Shown one piece after another: positions 49,158-58,837 of a stretch of DNA of 64,000 nucleotides (its first letter is position 1; every line of letters starts with the position of its first letter). Position numbers and translations under genes: made by a program. Source of the stretch: Bacillus sp. A301a_S52 (GTDB lineage Bacteria; Bacillota; Bacilli; Bacillales; Salisediminibacteriaceae); contig JABXYP010000001.1 of NCBI GenBank assembly GCA_024701455.1, positions 624,001 to 688,000 of the forward strand. Reading direction: 5' to 3'. Under the pieces are notes generated by a model. That model made no database searches, was not told where the DNA came from, and saw nothing but the letters and a program-made list of their open reading frames with translations.

Positions 49158-49195
49158 CAAGCCACCAGTGCCATTCGATACTGGTGGCTTTGAGT
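49158..49195 (+). terminator. Hairpin after the glutamate symporter gene
   Basis: AAGCCACCAGT pairs exactly with ACTGGTGGCTT; the T run is short. Confidence 0.6.
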
Positions 49196-49211
49196 TGGGG
49201 TAGAGTAGGTT

Positions 49212-49392
49212 ATGTCTGCTGGACAAGCGCGATACCTAGACGGCGTCAGTGATCCCTCTTCACAAGTCGCACTTTCTAATGCCTTACAGCGGGGTACAAA
49301 GAGCATTTCAAGTAGGTTTCATTTTTGCTATTGTAGCATTTATATTAGCGCTTTTCATGAAACGAACGGTCGTTCCTTTAACAGTAAAGTAA
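49212..49392 (+). pseudogene. Remnant of an MFS (DHA2-type) drug pump gene, 3' end
   Basis: The reading starts in one frame with LDGVSDPSSQVALSNALQRG and, after a shift near 49292, continues as AFQVGFIFAIVAFILALFMK before a stop at 49390. This is the look of the last helix and tail of a 14-helix drug antiporter. No other part of the gene is present, and there is no ribosome-binding site. It is a decayed leftover, between the symporter and khtU. Confidence 0.6.
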
Positions 49393-49411
49393 AAGAACAG
49401 AAACGAAAGAA

Positions 49412-49445
49412 CCCCGTCTATTGTTAACCGTAACAATAGATGGGG
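49412..49445 (-). terminator. Hairpin after khtU
   Basis: CCCCATCTATTGTTA pairs with TAACAATAGACGGGG; the following T run on the minus strand is weak (TTCTTTC). Confidence 0.5.
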
Positions 49446-49484
49446 AGTGATATGATGCTTCGATCAACTAATTGAGAATTGACT

Positions 49485-50648
49485 CTACAAGGCGGCGCTT
49501 TGTTGCCGTAATTTTTTTCTCCCATATAGTTTACGAGATATCATCGGGGCACATTGAAATAAGATGATACCAATAATAGCTGATGATAAAATGAAGACAC
49601 TGCTAAATGCTTTAATGGAACCGGTGGCAAGGGTAGCGATAATAATAGAAAATTCGCCTCTTTGTGTTAATGAAAGGCCTGCCCTTAATGACACTCTTTT
49701 GGACAAACCATACCATTGCCCACCCACAAATCCGACAATTATTTTTGCGACGATGGACCACACACTAATAAATATTAGTAACCCGATCATTGGAATTCCT
49801 TCACTAAAGCTGATAGTTGTTCCGAAATATAAAAAGAAAAGCGGTAATAATAAATCTCTAAATTGAACAACTTGTTTTTCAAGCTCGTGAGTTCTGCGGA
49901 CTTCTGCTAACATAATGCCAGCTAAAAATGCGCCTAGCACTTCTGATAAATCAAGATATAAAGCCAATCCTCCATAGGCTAGGGCAACTCCAATAACAAA
50001 TAGAATAAACACATCTGTCGTCATATGACGATCAAAAAACGGGCCGAGTTTGCTAAACAGAAAATAACCAAGCAAAATAGCTCCAGCAACTAGTAAAATT
50101 ACTTTTAATACTAGCAATGATAACGTGCCAGTTGTAATAGCTGTTCCTGCTGTTAGTCCCACGAGAATCGCTACTAGAATAGGTGCTACTAAGTCTTCAA
50201 AAATTAGAAGTCCGAGCATAAATTCTGACTCAGGGTTAGCCATACGTTTAGAGCTTTCCAGCATTTTTGCTGTAATCGAAGAGCTTGTGGCATAAGCAAC
50301 TCCTCCAATGAGTAAAGAAGAGATCATATCCACGCCCATTACAAGACATATAACGGTAGTAATACCAAAGCTTAGCACCACATCCAGAATGCCAGCTCGC
50401 ATGACTTTTTTAGCGACACTTAATAATTGTTTAATTGGAAATTCCATCCCCAGCATAAAGAAAAGTAATACGATACCTATTTCTCCTGCAAAATGCAAAC
50501 TATGGGATTCATATAAAAAGTTACTAACCACAATTCCTAATAAAATATAAACGATCACATCGGGAATCTTCATTTTTGCTCCAAAAAAGCCTGTAAAGAA
50601 TAAGAGGAGAAGAACGATTCCAGCACCAAATAATTCAGGAACAGCCAT
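49485..50648 (-). CDS. khtU: K+(NH4+)/H+ antiporter, KhtU/AmhT-like
   Basis: A 387-residue CPA2-type antiporter with about twelve hydrophobic segments, starting LFGAGIVLLLLFFTGFFGA. GVAYATSSSITAKMLE and LIFEDLVAPILVAILVG carry the family's TM4/TM5 residues, including the conserved acidic site. It lies 5 bases after khtT, whose last codons hold its ribosome-binding site. The pair corresponds to KhtTU of Bacillus subtilis and AmhMT of alkaliphilic Bacillus, which expel K+ or ammonium for pH and electrophile tolerance. Confidence 0.9.
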   Translation of the reverse strand: MAVPELFGAGIVLLLLFFTGFFGAKMKIPDVIVYILLGIVVSNFLYESHSLHFAGEIGIVLLFFMLGMEFPIKQLLSVAKKVMRAGILDVVLSFGITTVICLVMGVDMISSLLIGGVAYATSSSITAKMLESSKRMANPESEFMLGLLIFEDLVAPILVAILVGLTAGTAITTGTLSLLVLKVILLVAGAILLGYFLFSKLGPFFDRHMTTDVFILFVIGVALAYGGLALYLDLSEVLGAFLAGIMLAEVRRTHELEKQVVQFRDLLLPLFFLYFGTTISFSEGIPMIGLLIFISVWSIVAKIIVGFVGGQWYGLSKRVSLRAGLSLTQRGEFSIIIATLATGSIKAFSSVFILSSAIIGIILFQCAPMISRKLYGRKKLRQQSAAL

Positions 50649-50653
50649 AACCG

Positions 50654-51154
50654 TTAAACATCCTCACTTTCACAAAGGTCAATAAATTTTTCCACAGGAT
50701 CTCTTTTCCCTACAACCATAATTGTATGACCTTTTTGCATTAGCATATCATTGGGCGGATCCACTTCAAACTCGTCACCTTGAAAAATGCCGACGATGGA
50801 GACACCACTCGGGAGCATGGTTGTGAGGGTCTCATAAGAAATCCCTACCAACGATGATTTTTTACTAATTTCAAGCCATTCAACAATCACTTTTTTACGT
50901 AAAACTTGCAATCTTTCCAATTTATCATTCATCACTGGGTCAAGTGTAGCGCTTAATAAGTGTGTGCCTAAATGTCGCGTTTCTTCAGAGGACAGATCAA
51001 AGGTAAATACCGCTTCATCATCATCGGCATCTTCAAAGAAATACAGTTCACGTTTCCCGCTATGGTGAACGACCATCCCCATCATTTGATTTTTCCCATT
51101 AATGAATGTTAACTTCTTTCCTACCCCTGGTAAATCTACCATTTTAAATTTCAC
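50654..51154 (-). CDS. khtT: Antiporter regulatory subunit, KhtT/AmhM-like
   Basis: A 166-residue cytosolic protein with a C-terminal TrkA-C/RCK_C domain (about 85-163, ISYETLTTMLPSGVSIVGIF and HTIMVVGKRDPVEKFIDL). It gates the KhtU antiporter in response to nucleotides or pH. The GTG at 51154 gives MKFKMVDLPGVGKKL, which lines up with the KhtT start; an ATG four codons earlier overlaps the AAGGGATG site. First gene of a two-gene operon. Confidence 0.88.
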   Translation of the reverse strand: MKFKMVDLPGVGKKLTFINGKNQMMGMVVHHSGKRELYFFEDADDDEAVFTFDLSSEETRHLGTHLLSATLDPVMNDKLERLQVLRKKVIVEWLEISKKSSLVGISYETLTTMLPSGVSIVGIFQGDEFEVDPPNDMLMQKGHTIMVVGKRDPVEKFIDLCESEDV

Positions 51155-51255
51155 AATAATACACATCCCTTAGTAAGTAACGTCAATTAGTAACTTAAAA
51201 TAAATATCAAAACAGATTTCAACCTCTATATCTGTAAAGTGGTTTTCGTGTTTTT

Positions 51256-51269
51256 TGACTGACTGGTCA
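51256..51269. promoter_or_regulatory. Candidate TetR operator, site 1
   Basis: TGACTGACTGGTCA, an inverted TGAC/GTCA pair between khtT and the TetR gene. Near-identical to the site at 51357-51370. Confidence 0.55.
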
Positions 51270-51356
51270 TGTTGAATAGTTTAGCTTAATATATTGTCTA
51301 TATCAAGAGATAACCTCATTTTTTGACGATGATGTTTAGTGAAGATATACTAGTAA

Positions 51357-51370
51357 TGACTAATTGGTCA
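51357..51370. promoter_or_regulatory. Candidate TetR operator, site 2
   Basis: TGACTAATTGGTCA lies about 40 bases before the TetR start. With site 1 it shares TGACTNNNTGGTCA; the two starts are 101 bases apart. Confidence 0.55.
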
Positions 51371-51408
51371 GTCTAAATGAGGACAAGGGTATGAAAGAGG
51401 GGATTTCT

Positions 51409-52275
51409 GTGAACCAGCATAAAGAGGAACGTATTCAGGAAGCGGGCATTAAACTTTTCTCTGTGAAAGGTTATGAGGCTACGTCTGTTCAAGATATCGC
51501 CGATGAATGTGGCATTTCTAAAGGGTCTTTTTATTCCTACTTTAAATCAAAGGATGCTTTACTAGTAACGATATTAACACATTATTATCGCATGATAGAA
51601 AAACGGATTAAAAAAGTAGATCAAATGGGGCTTCAGCCAAAAGAAACATTTATTATACAATTGACTCACTTTTATGAAGGTATTTATGAACACAAAGAAT
51701 TCATTATCACTCATGCTTATGAACAAGTAACACCGTTAAATGACATTGTAAAAAGAATGATCTTATATATACAAACTAAAAGAAGGGCATTTTACCGCCG
51801 TGGCTTATATAGCATATATGGTGAACAGGTGGCACCTTATTTGTGGGATTTAGCTATTATGTTAGAAGGTATATTACATACATTTATCCGCATGTTCCTA
51901 CAAGGTGAAAAGGAGCTGCAAGTGGAGAAGTTAGTCAATTACGCTATGAAGCGCATAGAGAACATTGTGGAAGGTATGGTTCATAGTAGCGAAAGGCCTA
52001 TCTTGCAAGAAAGCGATATAATTTCTTCGGCAAACAAGGTTAACGTATCACTAGCGAGTGTTCGGAGCCGAGTCACGGACCTAATTACATTTATAAAAAA
52101 TGAACTACAACAGGAAAGCTCTCATAACGAAACACATCGTGTATCACTCGACGTAATAGAAGAGGAGTTGGCTCGAGAATCACCTCGAAAGCCTGTTATT
52201 AAAGGTATGTTATCTAATCTGGACGATATGAAAGTGATAGAGATTTATATAGAAGAGCTTAAACGTTTATTATAA
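51409..52275 (+). CDS. TetR-family transcriptional regulator
   Basis: A 288-residue TetR-type regulator, long for the family. The helix-turn-helix is VKGYEATSVQDIADECGISK with GSFYSYFKSKDALL. I start at GTG 51409, which has AGAGGGG six bases upstream; an open frame begins 15 codons earlier. The C-terminal 80 residues (about 205-288) are an extra helical part with no match I recognise. Two operator-like repeats upstream suggest autoregulation. Targets may include khtTU, transcribed away, but this is only inferred from position. Confidence 0.88.
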   Translation: MNQHKEERIQEAGIKLFSVKGYEATSVQDIADECGISKGSFYSYFKSKDALLVTILTHYYRMIEKRIKKVDQMGLQPKETFIIQLTHFYEGIYEHKEFIITHAYEQVTPLNDIVKRMILYIQTKRRAFYRRGLYSIYGEQVAPYLWDLAIMLEGILHTFIRMFLQGEKELQVEKLVNYAMKRIENIVEGMVHSSERPILQESDIISSANKVNVSLASVRSRVTDLITFIKNELQQESSHNETHRVSLDVIEEELARESPRKPVIKGMLSNLDDMKVIEIYIEELKRLL

Positions 52276-52584
52276 GTATGTTTGCCTTATTCAAAGGTCA
52301 TGGAAATGTACACGTGTGCAGATCTATAAATATAGAGCATGACTTCTAACATGTGTGAGTGTTGTCTGCCCAACAATCAAACCTTTTCGTATACAAGCGT
52401 AATTAAATAAACATCTAAAAGACAAAATTCGAATGGCCTTTCTTCATTATTGTTTAAAAAGTGTCGGTTAGAAAAAAATTTATATTTCATCTTTTGCAGC
52501 TATTGTATATAATAGCATTATAGATAGTTAATTAAATAAATTAATAAAGTGATTTGGTGAAAATTCAATTGAAGGAGTGATCCT
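52276..52584. other. Intergenic region before galK
   Basis: No gene is seen. A -10-like TATAAT at 52508-52513 lacks a good -35, so the gal promoter may need an activator or sit elsewhere. No repeat of the main families is present. Confidence 0.4.
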
Positions 52585-53766
52585 ATGCTGGAAGCGTTAG
52601 TGACTGGATTTCAGGAAACATTTAAGACAGATGAGAAACCTAGGGTTTTCTTTTCTCCTGGGCGAGTTAATTTAATTGGAGAACATACTGATTACAATGG
52701 TGGCTATGTGTTCCCTTGTGCCTTGAGTGTTGGGAACTATGTGGCCATTCTACCTCGTAATGATCGTAAACTGCGTTTCTTTTCAGCTAACTTTGAAGAA
52801 GTAGGCATTATTGATGGCAATCTAGATGCCTTAGCATTTCGTGATCAAGATGACTGGGCCAATTATCCGAAGGGTGTTCTTACTATCCTGGAGCAAGCTG
52901 GTTATAAAGGTGAAAAAGGCTTTGATGCTTACTTCTACGGAAATATTCCTAATGGTGCGGGACTCTCCTCATCGGCTTCAATTGAGTTGGCCATGGCGGT
53001 ATCATGGGATGCATTGAATGACTTTGGCATCGATCGTGTTGATATGGTAAAGCTTTGTCAACGAGCAGAAAATGAGTATATTGGCGTTAATTGCGGTATT
53101 ATGGATCAGTTTGCTATTGGAATGGGCAAGGAAGATCATGCTATCTTACTCGATTGCAACACATTGGAATATAAGTATGCTCCGGTGAAACTAGAAGGGT
53201 TTAAACTCGTGATTGCCAACACCAATCAACGAAGAGGGTTGGCAGACTCTAAATATAATGAGCGGCGTCAGCAATGTGAAAAAGCCGTAGCTGACCTACG
53301 ACAATCTGTATCCATTAAAAATTTATGTGAACTAACTCCTGATCAATTTGATACTCATCAGTCAAGGATAACAGATGAGATAGCAAAAAGGAGGGCGAAG
53401 CATGCTGTGGAGGAAAATGCACGTACAATTGAGGCGCATAAAAAATTAAATGCAGGGGAGTTAGTGGCATTTGGTGAGCTTATGAACGCGTCTCATCGGT
53501 CGCTTAAGGATGATTATGAAGTGACGGGCGAACATTTGGATGCGCTTGTAGAATCTGCGTGGGAAGAAGAAAATGTATTAGGTGCAAGGATGACTGGCGC
53601 AGGATTTGGCGGATGTACTGTTAACCTTGTTAAAGAAGAAGGGTTAGACGAAACACTCGAACGTATTGCGAAAGCTTATAAAAAAAGAACGGGCACAGAG
53701 ACGACCTTTTATGTAGCTGATATTGGCGGAGGAACTCAAGAGCTTACAACGACTGAATCTAACTAA
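52585..53766 (+). CDS. galK: Galactokinase
   Basis: A 393-residue GHMP kinase that makes galactose 1-phosphate. Signatures are PGRVNLIGEHTDYNGGYVFP at residue 29, the ATP loop NGAGLSSSASIELAMAV near 130, and MTGAGFGGCTVNLV near 335. GAAGGAGTG precedes the ATG. First gene of the galK-galE-galT Leloir cluster; galE starts 15 bases on. Full length. Confidence 0.97.
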   Translation: MLEALVTGFQETFKTDEKPRVFFSPGRVNLIGEHTDYNGGYVFPCALSVGNYVAILPRNDRKLRFFSANFEEVGIIDGNLDALAFRDQDDWANYPKGVLTILEQAGYKGEKGFDAYFYGNIPNGAGLSSSASIELAMAVSWDALNDFGIDRVDMVKLCQRAENEYIGVNCGIMDQFAIGMGKEDHAILLDCNTLEYKYAPVKLEGFKLVIANTNQRRGLADSKYNERRQQCEKAVADLRQSVSIKNLCELTPDQFDTHQSRITDEIAKRRAKHAVEENARTIEAHKKLNAGELVAFGELMNASHRSLKDDYEVTGEHLDALVESAWEEENVLGARMTGAGFGGCTVNLVKEEGLDETLERIAKAYKKRTGTETTFYVADIGGGTQELTTTESN

Positions 53767-53780
53767 GGAAGGTGATTCAT

Positions 53781-54770
53781 ATGACAGTATTAGTGTGTGG
53801 TGGAGCAGGTTATATAGGTAGTCACGCAGTAGCAGAATTAATAGCGGCAGGTGAAGACGTTGTCGTCATTGATAATTTACAAACTGGTCATGCAGGAGCT
53901 GTGTTACAAGAAGCTATGTTCTATGAAGGAGATTTACGTGATGAATCGCTATTAGATACAGTTTTTACCCAGCATACGATAAATTCTGTCCTCCACTTTG
54001 CAGCAGATTCTCTCGTTGGAGTAAGCATGGAAAGACCACTTGATTATTATGACAATAATGTCGGAGGGGCATTGACGTTAGTTAAAAAAATGCATCAATA
54101 TAATGTGAAACACATCGTGTTTTCTTCAACAGCCGCCACATATGGGGAAGTAGAAACTGTCCCGATTAAAGAAGACCAACCAACAAAACCGACTAATCCA
54201 TATGGTGAAACTAAGTTAACTATAGAAAAAATGCTAGCGTGGTGTTCCGAAGCTCATGGGATGACTTATGTAGCGCTTCGCTACTTTAATGTGGCAGGAG
54301 CTCACCCTGCACAAGATATTGGTGAGGATCATAAACCTGAAACACATCTCATTCCGATCATTATGCAAGTGGCTCTCGGGCAACGGGAGAAAATAAAGGT
54401 GTTTGGCGATGATTATCCTACAGACGATGGCACATGTATTCGTGATTATATTCATGTGAACGATTTAATTCAAGCCCACCTACTTGCCTTAACTTATTTA
54501 AGAAATGGTGGTTCTTCTAATACGTTTAACCTAGGCAATGGCCAAGGGTTCAGTGTCAAAGAAGTCATTGATATGGTGGAAAAAGTGACAGGACAAGACA
54601 TTTCCCGGGAAATTGCTCCGCGAAGAAGCGGTGACCCCGCCATTCTTGTGGCTTCTTCAGAAAAAGCACGCTCAGTTCTCGACTGGACACCACAATATGC
54701 AGACTTAGAAACGATTATTGAAACGGCATGGAAGTGGCATCAACGACACCCGGAAGGCTACGATTCTTAA
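53781..54770 (+). CDS. galE: UDP-glucose 4-epimerase
   Basis: A 329-residue short-chain dehydrogenase-type epimerase. The NAD loop is CGGAGYIGSHAVAEL, the catalytic tyrosine and lysine are in NPYGETKLTIE, and the serine is in FSSTAATYG. ATG 53781 is chosen for its AAGGAAGGTG site; an in-frame GTG three codons earlier is too close. It interconverts UDP-galactose and UDP-glucose. Confidence 0.97.
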   Translation: MTVLVCGGAGYIGSHAVAELIAAGEDVVVIDNLQTGHAGAVLQEAMFYEGDLRDESLLDTVFTQHTINSVLHFAADSLVGVSMERPLDYYDNNVGGALTLVKKMHQYNVKHIVFSSTAATYGEVETVPIKEDQPTKPTNPYGETKLTIEKMLAWCSEAHGMTYVALRYFNVAGAHPAQDIGEDHKPETHLIPIIMQVALGQREKIKVFGDDYPTDDGTCIRDYIHVNDLIQAHLLALTYLRNGGSSNTFNLGNGQGFSVKEVIDMVEKVTGQDISREIAPRRSGDPAILVASSEKARSVLDWTPQYADLETIIETAWKWHQRHPEGYDS

Positions 54771-54788
54771 AAATAGGAGGTTGACGAC

Positions 54789-56306
54789 ATGATTGATAAG
54801 TATTTAAACGAACTTATACACTATGCCATGAGGAAAAAATTAATTGAAGAAGAGGATGCTGTTTTTTGCAAAAATCAACTGATGGCCATACTTCAATTAG
54901 CTGAATCACGTGTCTCACCCCTTGACTATGAAACAGAAGATCTAGCTCTTACTATCATTTTAGACGAGATTTTAAATTGGGCTGCTACACATGGAATAAT
55001 AAACAATAATACCGTAACAGAACGAGATCTACTCGATACAAAGCTAATGGCTGTCTTTATGAAACGTCCATCGGAAGTAACGGCTGATTTTCATGAATTA
55101 AAAAGGGATGAAAGTGTGGAACAGGCAACTGCTTGGTTTTACGAGTTGAATAAAGATACCCATTATATAAGACGTGACAGAATTGAGAGAAATGTCAGCT
55201 GGCGAACTGAGACAGAGTACGGTAAGCTGGATATAACGATTAATCTTTCAAAACCGGAAAAAGACCCTAAAGAAATAGAAGCAGCCAAACAAGCCGCAAC
55301 GGCTGATTACCCCTCTTGCGTTCTATGCAAAGAAAACGTGGGCTATGAAGGGCGGCTAAACCATCCAGCTCGTCAAAATTTACGTACGATACCAGTTCAG
55401 TTACAGGGGGAGGAATGGCACCTTCAATTCTCACCCTACGTCTATTACCACGAGCATGCCATTGTTTTATCAGCGAAGCATGAACCGATGAAAATAACAA
55501 AAAAAACATTTTATAGGCTTCTTGATTTTGTGACGCAATTTCCACACTATTTTATAGGATCTAATGCAGACCTTCCTATAGTTGGCGGATCGATTTTAAG
55601 TCATGACCATTATCAAGCAGGAAAGTATGAGTTTCCAATGGCTCGAGCGGAAGAAGAGGAAGTAGAGACACTTCGGGATTTTGAAGGTGTGTCAGTCACT
55701 AAGCTGAGATGGCCGATGTCTGTCATAAGAGTAAAAGGAACAAATAAAGAAAAAGTAGCTGAAGCGTGTCATATGGTATTTCAAAAGTGGTCTGTTTATA
55801 ATGATGAAAGTGTCGACATTATTTCTGCTACTGGAGATATACCGCATCATACGGTAACACCAATAGCACGTATGAGAGATGGGAAGTTTGAAATGGATAT
55901 AGTGTTGCGGAACAATCGTACGTCCGCAGACCATCCTATGGGAATTTTCCATCCGCATGATCATGTCCATCATATTAAAAAAGAGAATATCGGGTTAATT
56001 GAAGTGATGGGACTGGCAGTGCTTCCTGGAAGGCTAAAAGGCGAGTTAGAAGAGCTAGCAGCAGCCCTTATTACGGCCAATCCTGCAAAGGAAATTGCTT
56101 CGAGTGAAGCGATTGCAAAGCATTTAAATTGGGGTCTTGAATTACACAAACGTCACCCAAACATGAATCAAACCAATGCTCAGCAGCTTTTAAAAGAAGC
56201 GCTTGGTGATGTTTTTAAAACCATTCTTACACATTCAGGTGTGTTCAAACGAGACGAAAAAGGGCAGGCGGCCTTTTTGACATTTATGAGGAGCCTTACC
56301 GTATAA
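54789..56306 (+). CDS. galT: UDP-glucose--hexose-1-phosphate uridylyltransferase, type 2
   Basis: A 505-residue GalT of the long Firmicute type (class II, about 500 residues), which swaps UMP between UDP-glucose and galactose 1-phosphate. The active-site region shows GGSILSHDHYQAGKYEF, with the catalytic histidine in HDH; CVLCKENVGYEGR may bind a metal. ATAGGAGG precedes the ATG. Third gene of the Leloir cluster, 18 bases after galE. Confidence 0.96.
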   Translation: MIDKYLNELIHYAMRKKLIEEEDAVFCKNQLMAILQLAESRVSPLDYETEDLALTIILDEILNWAATHGIINNNTVTERDLLDTKLMAVFMKRPSEVTADFHELKRDESVEQATAWFYELNKDTHYIRRDRIERNVSWRTETEYGKLDITINLSKPEKDPKEIEAAKQAATADYPSCVLCKENVGYEGRLNHPARQNLRTIPVQLQGEEWHLQFSPYVYYHEHAIVLSAKHEPMKITKKTFYRLLDFVTQFPHYFIGSNADLPIVGGSILSHDHYQAGKYEFPMARAEEEEVETLRDFEGVSVTKLRWPMSVIRVKGTNKEKVAEACHMVFQKWSVYNDESVDIISATGDIPHHTVTPIARMRDGKFEMDIVLRNNRTSADHPMGIFHPHDHVHHIKKENIGLIEVMGLAVLPGRLKGELEELAAALITANPAKEIASSEAIAKHLNWGLELHKRHPNMNQTNAQQLLKEALGDVFKTILTHSGVFKRDEKGQAAFLTFMRSLTV

Positions 56307-56339
56307 AGATGACATTTTATAAAAGGGGAGAGGGAGAGA

Positions 56340-57566
56340 ATGGCCACACACTTAACAGGAAGTTTTCAATTGATGAAATCATTAAATCGCTCACTTATCT
56401 TAAACATTATCCGGACAAGTGGTGCTATTTCTCGTTCAGAAATTGCCAAACAAACGGGACTGACCCCTCCCACGGTAACGAATATTGTTAGCGAACTTCT
56501 TAGTGAAGAATTAGTATTAGAAAGTCGACCAGGGTCTTCAAATGGTGGTAGAAAGCCAATATTGCTCACGATTAATTCAGATAGTCGTTACATTATAGGA
56601 GTGGATGTTGGGGTCAAAAAAGTGAGATTGGCACTTACTAATCTTAATGCAAACGTCTTACAGCGTAAACTTCTTCCAATGCCCAATACCCATACGTTAA
56701 CAAAAGAACGCTTCCTAGACTTTTTGCAGCAGGCGATCGATACTTTTCTTACTGAGAACTTAACTCAGAAAAAGAAAATAATTGGTATTGGCGTAGCGAT
56801 GCATGGTATTGTGGATCACGAACAAGGGGTCGCCATTCATGCTCCTACATTAAAGCTTGAGCATGTATTCGTCAAAAAGGTGTTGGAACAGGCGTTCAAT
56901 CTACCTGTCAGAGTAGAAAATGATGCCAAAGCACTTGCTCTAGGCGAAAACTGGTTTGGGGCAGGAAGAGGCGTTGATCATTTTGTCTGTTTAAATGTTG
57001 GAGAAGGGATTGGTGGAGGGATTATTTTAAATGACCACTTGTTCCATGGGAACAATAGTCTGGCCGGTGAAATAGGTCACACGAGAATAGATATTAACGG
57101 TCCAAAGTGTTCTTGTGGAAACAATGGGTGTTTTCAAACGTTAGCCTCCGGACAGGCAGTCAAGGAAAGAGCTCTTAGTTATATTAAAGAAGGGAAAAAA
57201 ACGTCGCTAGTAGCGGAAGCAGGAGAAAATTTGAAGGCTTTAGATGGCCAACTTATTTTTAAATGTGCTGAAGAAGGTGATGAAATAGCACAGCAAGTTC
57301 TGAAAGAGACAGGGACATTTTTAGGGTTTGGATTATTAAACATTATCCACTTTCTTAATCCTAGTATGGTGATTATTGGTGGTGGTGTTTCTAAGTCTGG
57401 CAAATGGATTCTCGAACCAGCTAAAGGCGTGATTCAATCTCATGCGTTAAGTGATGAAGCGGCCAAGACGACCATTGTCGTGTCTGAGTTAGGTGACGAA
57501 GGGTCGTTAATCGGCGCCTGCACACTCGTATTATCTGAGCTCTTTTCTCATATTCACAGCAAATGA
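56340..57566 (+). CDS. ROK-family transcriptional repressor (XylR/NagC-like)
   Basis: A 408-residue ROK protein. The N-terminal helix-turn-helix is GAISRSEIAKQTGLTPPTVT, then a ROK sugar-kinase fold with ENDAKALALGE, GEGIGGGIILN and the zinc motif CSCGNNGCFQTLASG. It follows galT by 33 bases, in the same direction, after GGGAGAGGGAGAG. It probably regulates the galactose genes upstream, though the effector and operator are not visible. Confidence 0.9.
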   Translation: MATHLTGSFQLMKSLNRSLILNIIRTSGAISRSEIAKQTGLTPPTVTNIVSELLSEELVLESRPGSSNGGRKPILLTINSDSRYIIGVDVGVKKVRLALTNLNANVLQRKLLPMPNTHTLTKERFLDFLQQAIDTFLTENLTQKKKIIGIGVAMHGIVDHEQGVAIHAPTLKLEHVFVKKVLEQAFNLPVRVENDAKALALGENWFGAGRGVDHFVCLNVGEGIGGGIILNDHLFHGNNSLAGEIGHTRIDINGPKCSCGNNGCFQTLASGQAVKERALSYIKEGKKTSLVAEAGENLKALDGQLIFKCAEEGDEIAQQVLKETGTFLGFGLLNIIHFLNPSMVIIGGGVSKSGKWILEPAKGVIQSHALSDEAAKTTIVVSELGDEGSLIGACTLVLSELFSHIHSK

Positions 57567-57728
57567 TATAATTTGCTGGTCAAACGATAAGAGGTGGAGA
57601 AGCGAATAGTAGGTAAGAACGCGTTAACGTCATAAATGTAAGCTCTCATCATGTTTCAAACGCCTTTTTCTGGTATGATGGATGAAGAATAATCCTTAAG
57701 TTACAGATTTAACGAGGAGAGACCTATC

Positions 57729-58493
57729 ATGCCTAACATTCAGAACTTAAAGAACAAAATATTAGAAAAAACCCACTTAGTTTTCATTCTCACAGACCCA
57801 GATCAAGAGGATAATCCCATCATCTATGCAAATGAAGGGTTTACAGCTTTAACAGGGTATTCTCAAGAGGAGGTCATCGGACAGAATTGTCGGTTACTTC
57901 AAGGTAAGGATACTGATCCAGAAACTATAAATAAATTAAATGAGGCAATAAAAAATCGCCAACCCATTTCTGTCCAAATCTTAAATTACAAAAAGAATGG
58001 TGAGTCTTTTTGGAACCTGCTCCATATTGACCCAATTTATTTAGAAGACGAGGATAAATATTATTTTGTCGGTATCCAAAAAGATATTACGGATGTGAAA
58101 CTAGCAGAACAACAGCTTGCAAAATATCATCGTGAAATCGAACTTCTCTCCGTGCCTCTCGTGCCAGTGAAAGAGGGGGTTTCTGTCTTGCCATTGATCG
58201 GTGATATTGATGAACGTCGAGTAGAGACGATTGTCAATAATGTATTAACTGAAATGGAAAAGGATGAGATTGAGACACTTATTCTTGATTTTTCAGGGTT
58301 TACTAATATGGATGAAAATGCAACGACCGGCATTTTTCAGCTCAATGATTTATTAAAGTTAAAAGGAATACACTTAATCATAACAGGCATTACACCGAAA
58401 ATTGCTATGAGAACAAATCGCTATAATATTAATTTCTCTCGTTTCACGACCTTCGGCTCAGTGAAGCAAGCGGTGGAAGCTCTTGAACAATAA
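57729..58493 (+). CDS. ytvA: Blue-light photoreceptor, LOV-STAS (YtvA-like)
   Basis: A 254-residue protein with an N-terminal LOV (PAS) domain (about 15-125) and a C-terminal STAS domain (about 145-250), the same layout as Bacillus YtvA (261 residues). The LOV signature GQNCRLLQGKDTDP contains the flavin-adduct cysteine C54. The linker KLAEQQLAKYHREIELL is a coiled coil. In Bacillus YtvA light activates the sigma-B stressosome. Here the gene stands alone. ACGAGGAGAG precedes the ATG. The STAS loop reads FSGFTNMDENATTG. Confidence 0.93.
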   Translation: MPNIQNLKNKILEKTHLVFILTDPDQEDNPIIYANEGFTALTGYSQEEVIGQNCRLLQGKDTDPETINKLNEAIKNRQPISVQILNYKKNGESFWNLLHIDPIYLEDEDKYYFVGIQKDITDVKLAEQQLAKYHREIELLSVPLVPVKEGVSVLPLIGDIDERRVETIVNNVLTEMEKDEIETLILDFSGFTNMDENATTGIFQLNDLLKLKGIHLIITGITPKIAMRTNRYNINFSRFTTFGSVKQAVEALEQ

Positions 58494-58504
58494 AAGTAAA
58501 GGTT

Positions 58505-58553
58505 AATAGGGATAGTTAGACTTTTTCTAATGGCTAACTGTCCCTATTTTATT
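58505..58553 (+). terminator. Terminator after ytvA
   Basis: AATAGGGATAGTTAG pairs with CTAACTGTCCCTATT, followed by TTATT. Confidence 0.75.
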
Positions 58554-58658
58554 ACAATAACCGTTCGTAAACCTCCCGGCTCACAGTAGAAAGGAGAGCA
58601 AACTCTATTTAATCGGAAGCTAACGGCCACTAATGTCCTGATTGAAGGTCCGTTTTAT
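58554..58658 (+). repeat. Intergenic hairpin repeat, short form
   Basis: Begins ATAACCGTTCGTAAACCTCC, right arm TCGGAAGCTAACGGCCACTA, tail ATGTCCTGATTGAAGG and TCCGTTTTAT. 105 bp. Confidence 0.85.
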
Positions 58659-58739
58659 TGTGAGAACGCCATTACAGAATTCACTCTTATAAATTTCTAT
58701 CATCATCTTTTTTAAGGTCATAATGAACTAGTTAAGTAA

Positions 58740-58776
58740 GGCACCCATGTTAGATATCTAACACGGGTGTCTTTTC
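58740..58776 (+). terminator. Hairpin between convergent units
   Basis: GGCACCCATGTTAGA pairs with TCTAACACGGGTGTC, followed by TTTT on the plus strand. Confidence 0.6.
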
Positions 58777-58837
58777 GTATTAACTGTTTTTCTTCTCTTA
58801 GCTAATTAGCATGTTTAAGTCACACACTCATTCAGCA

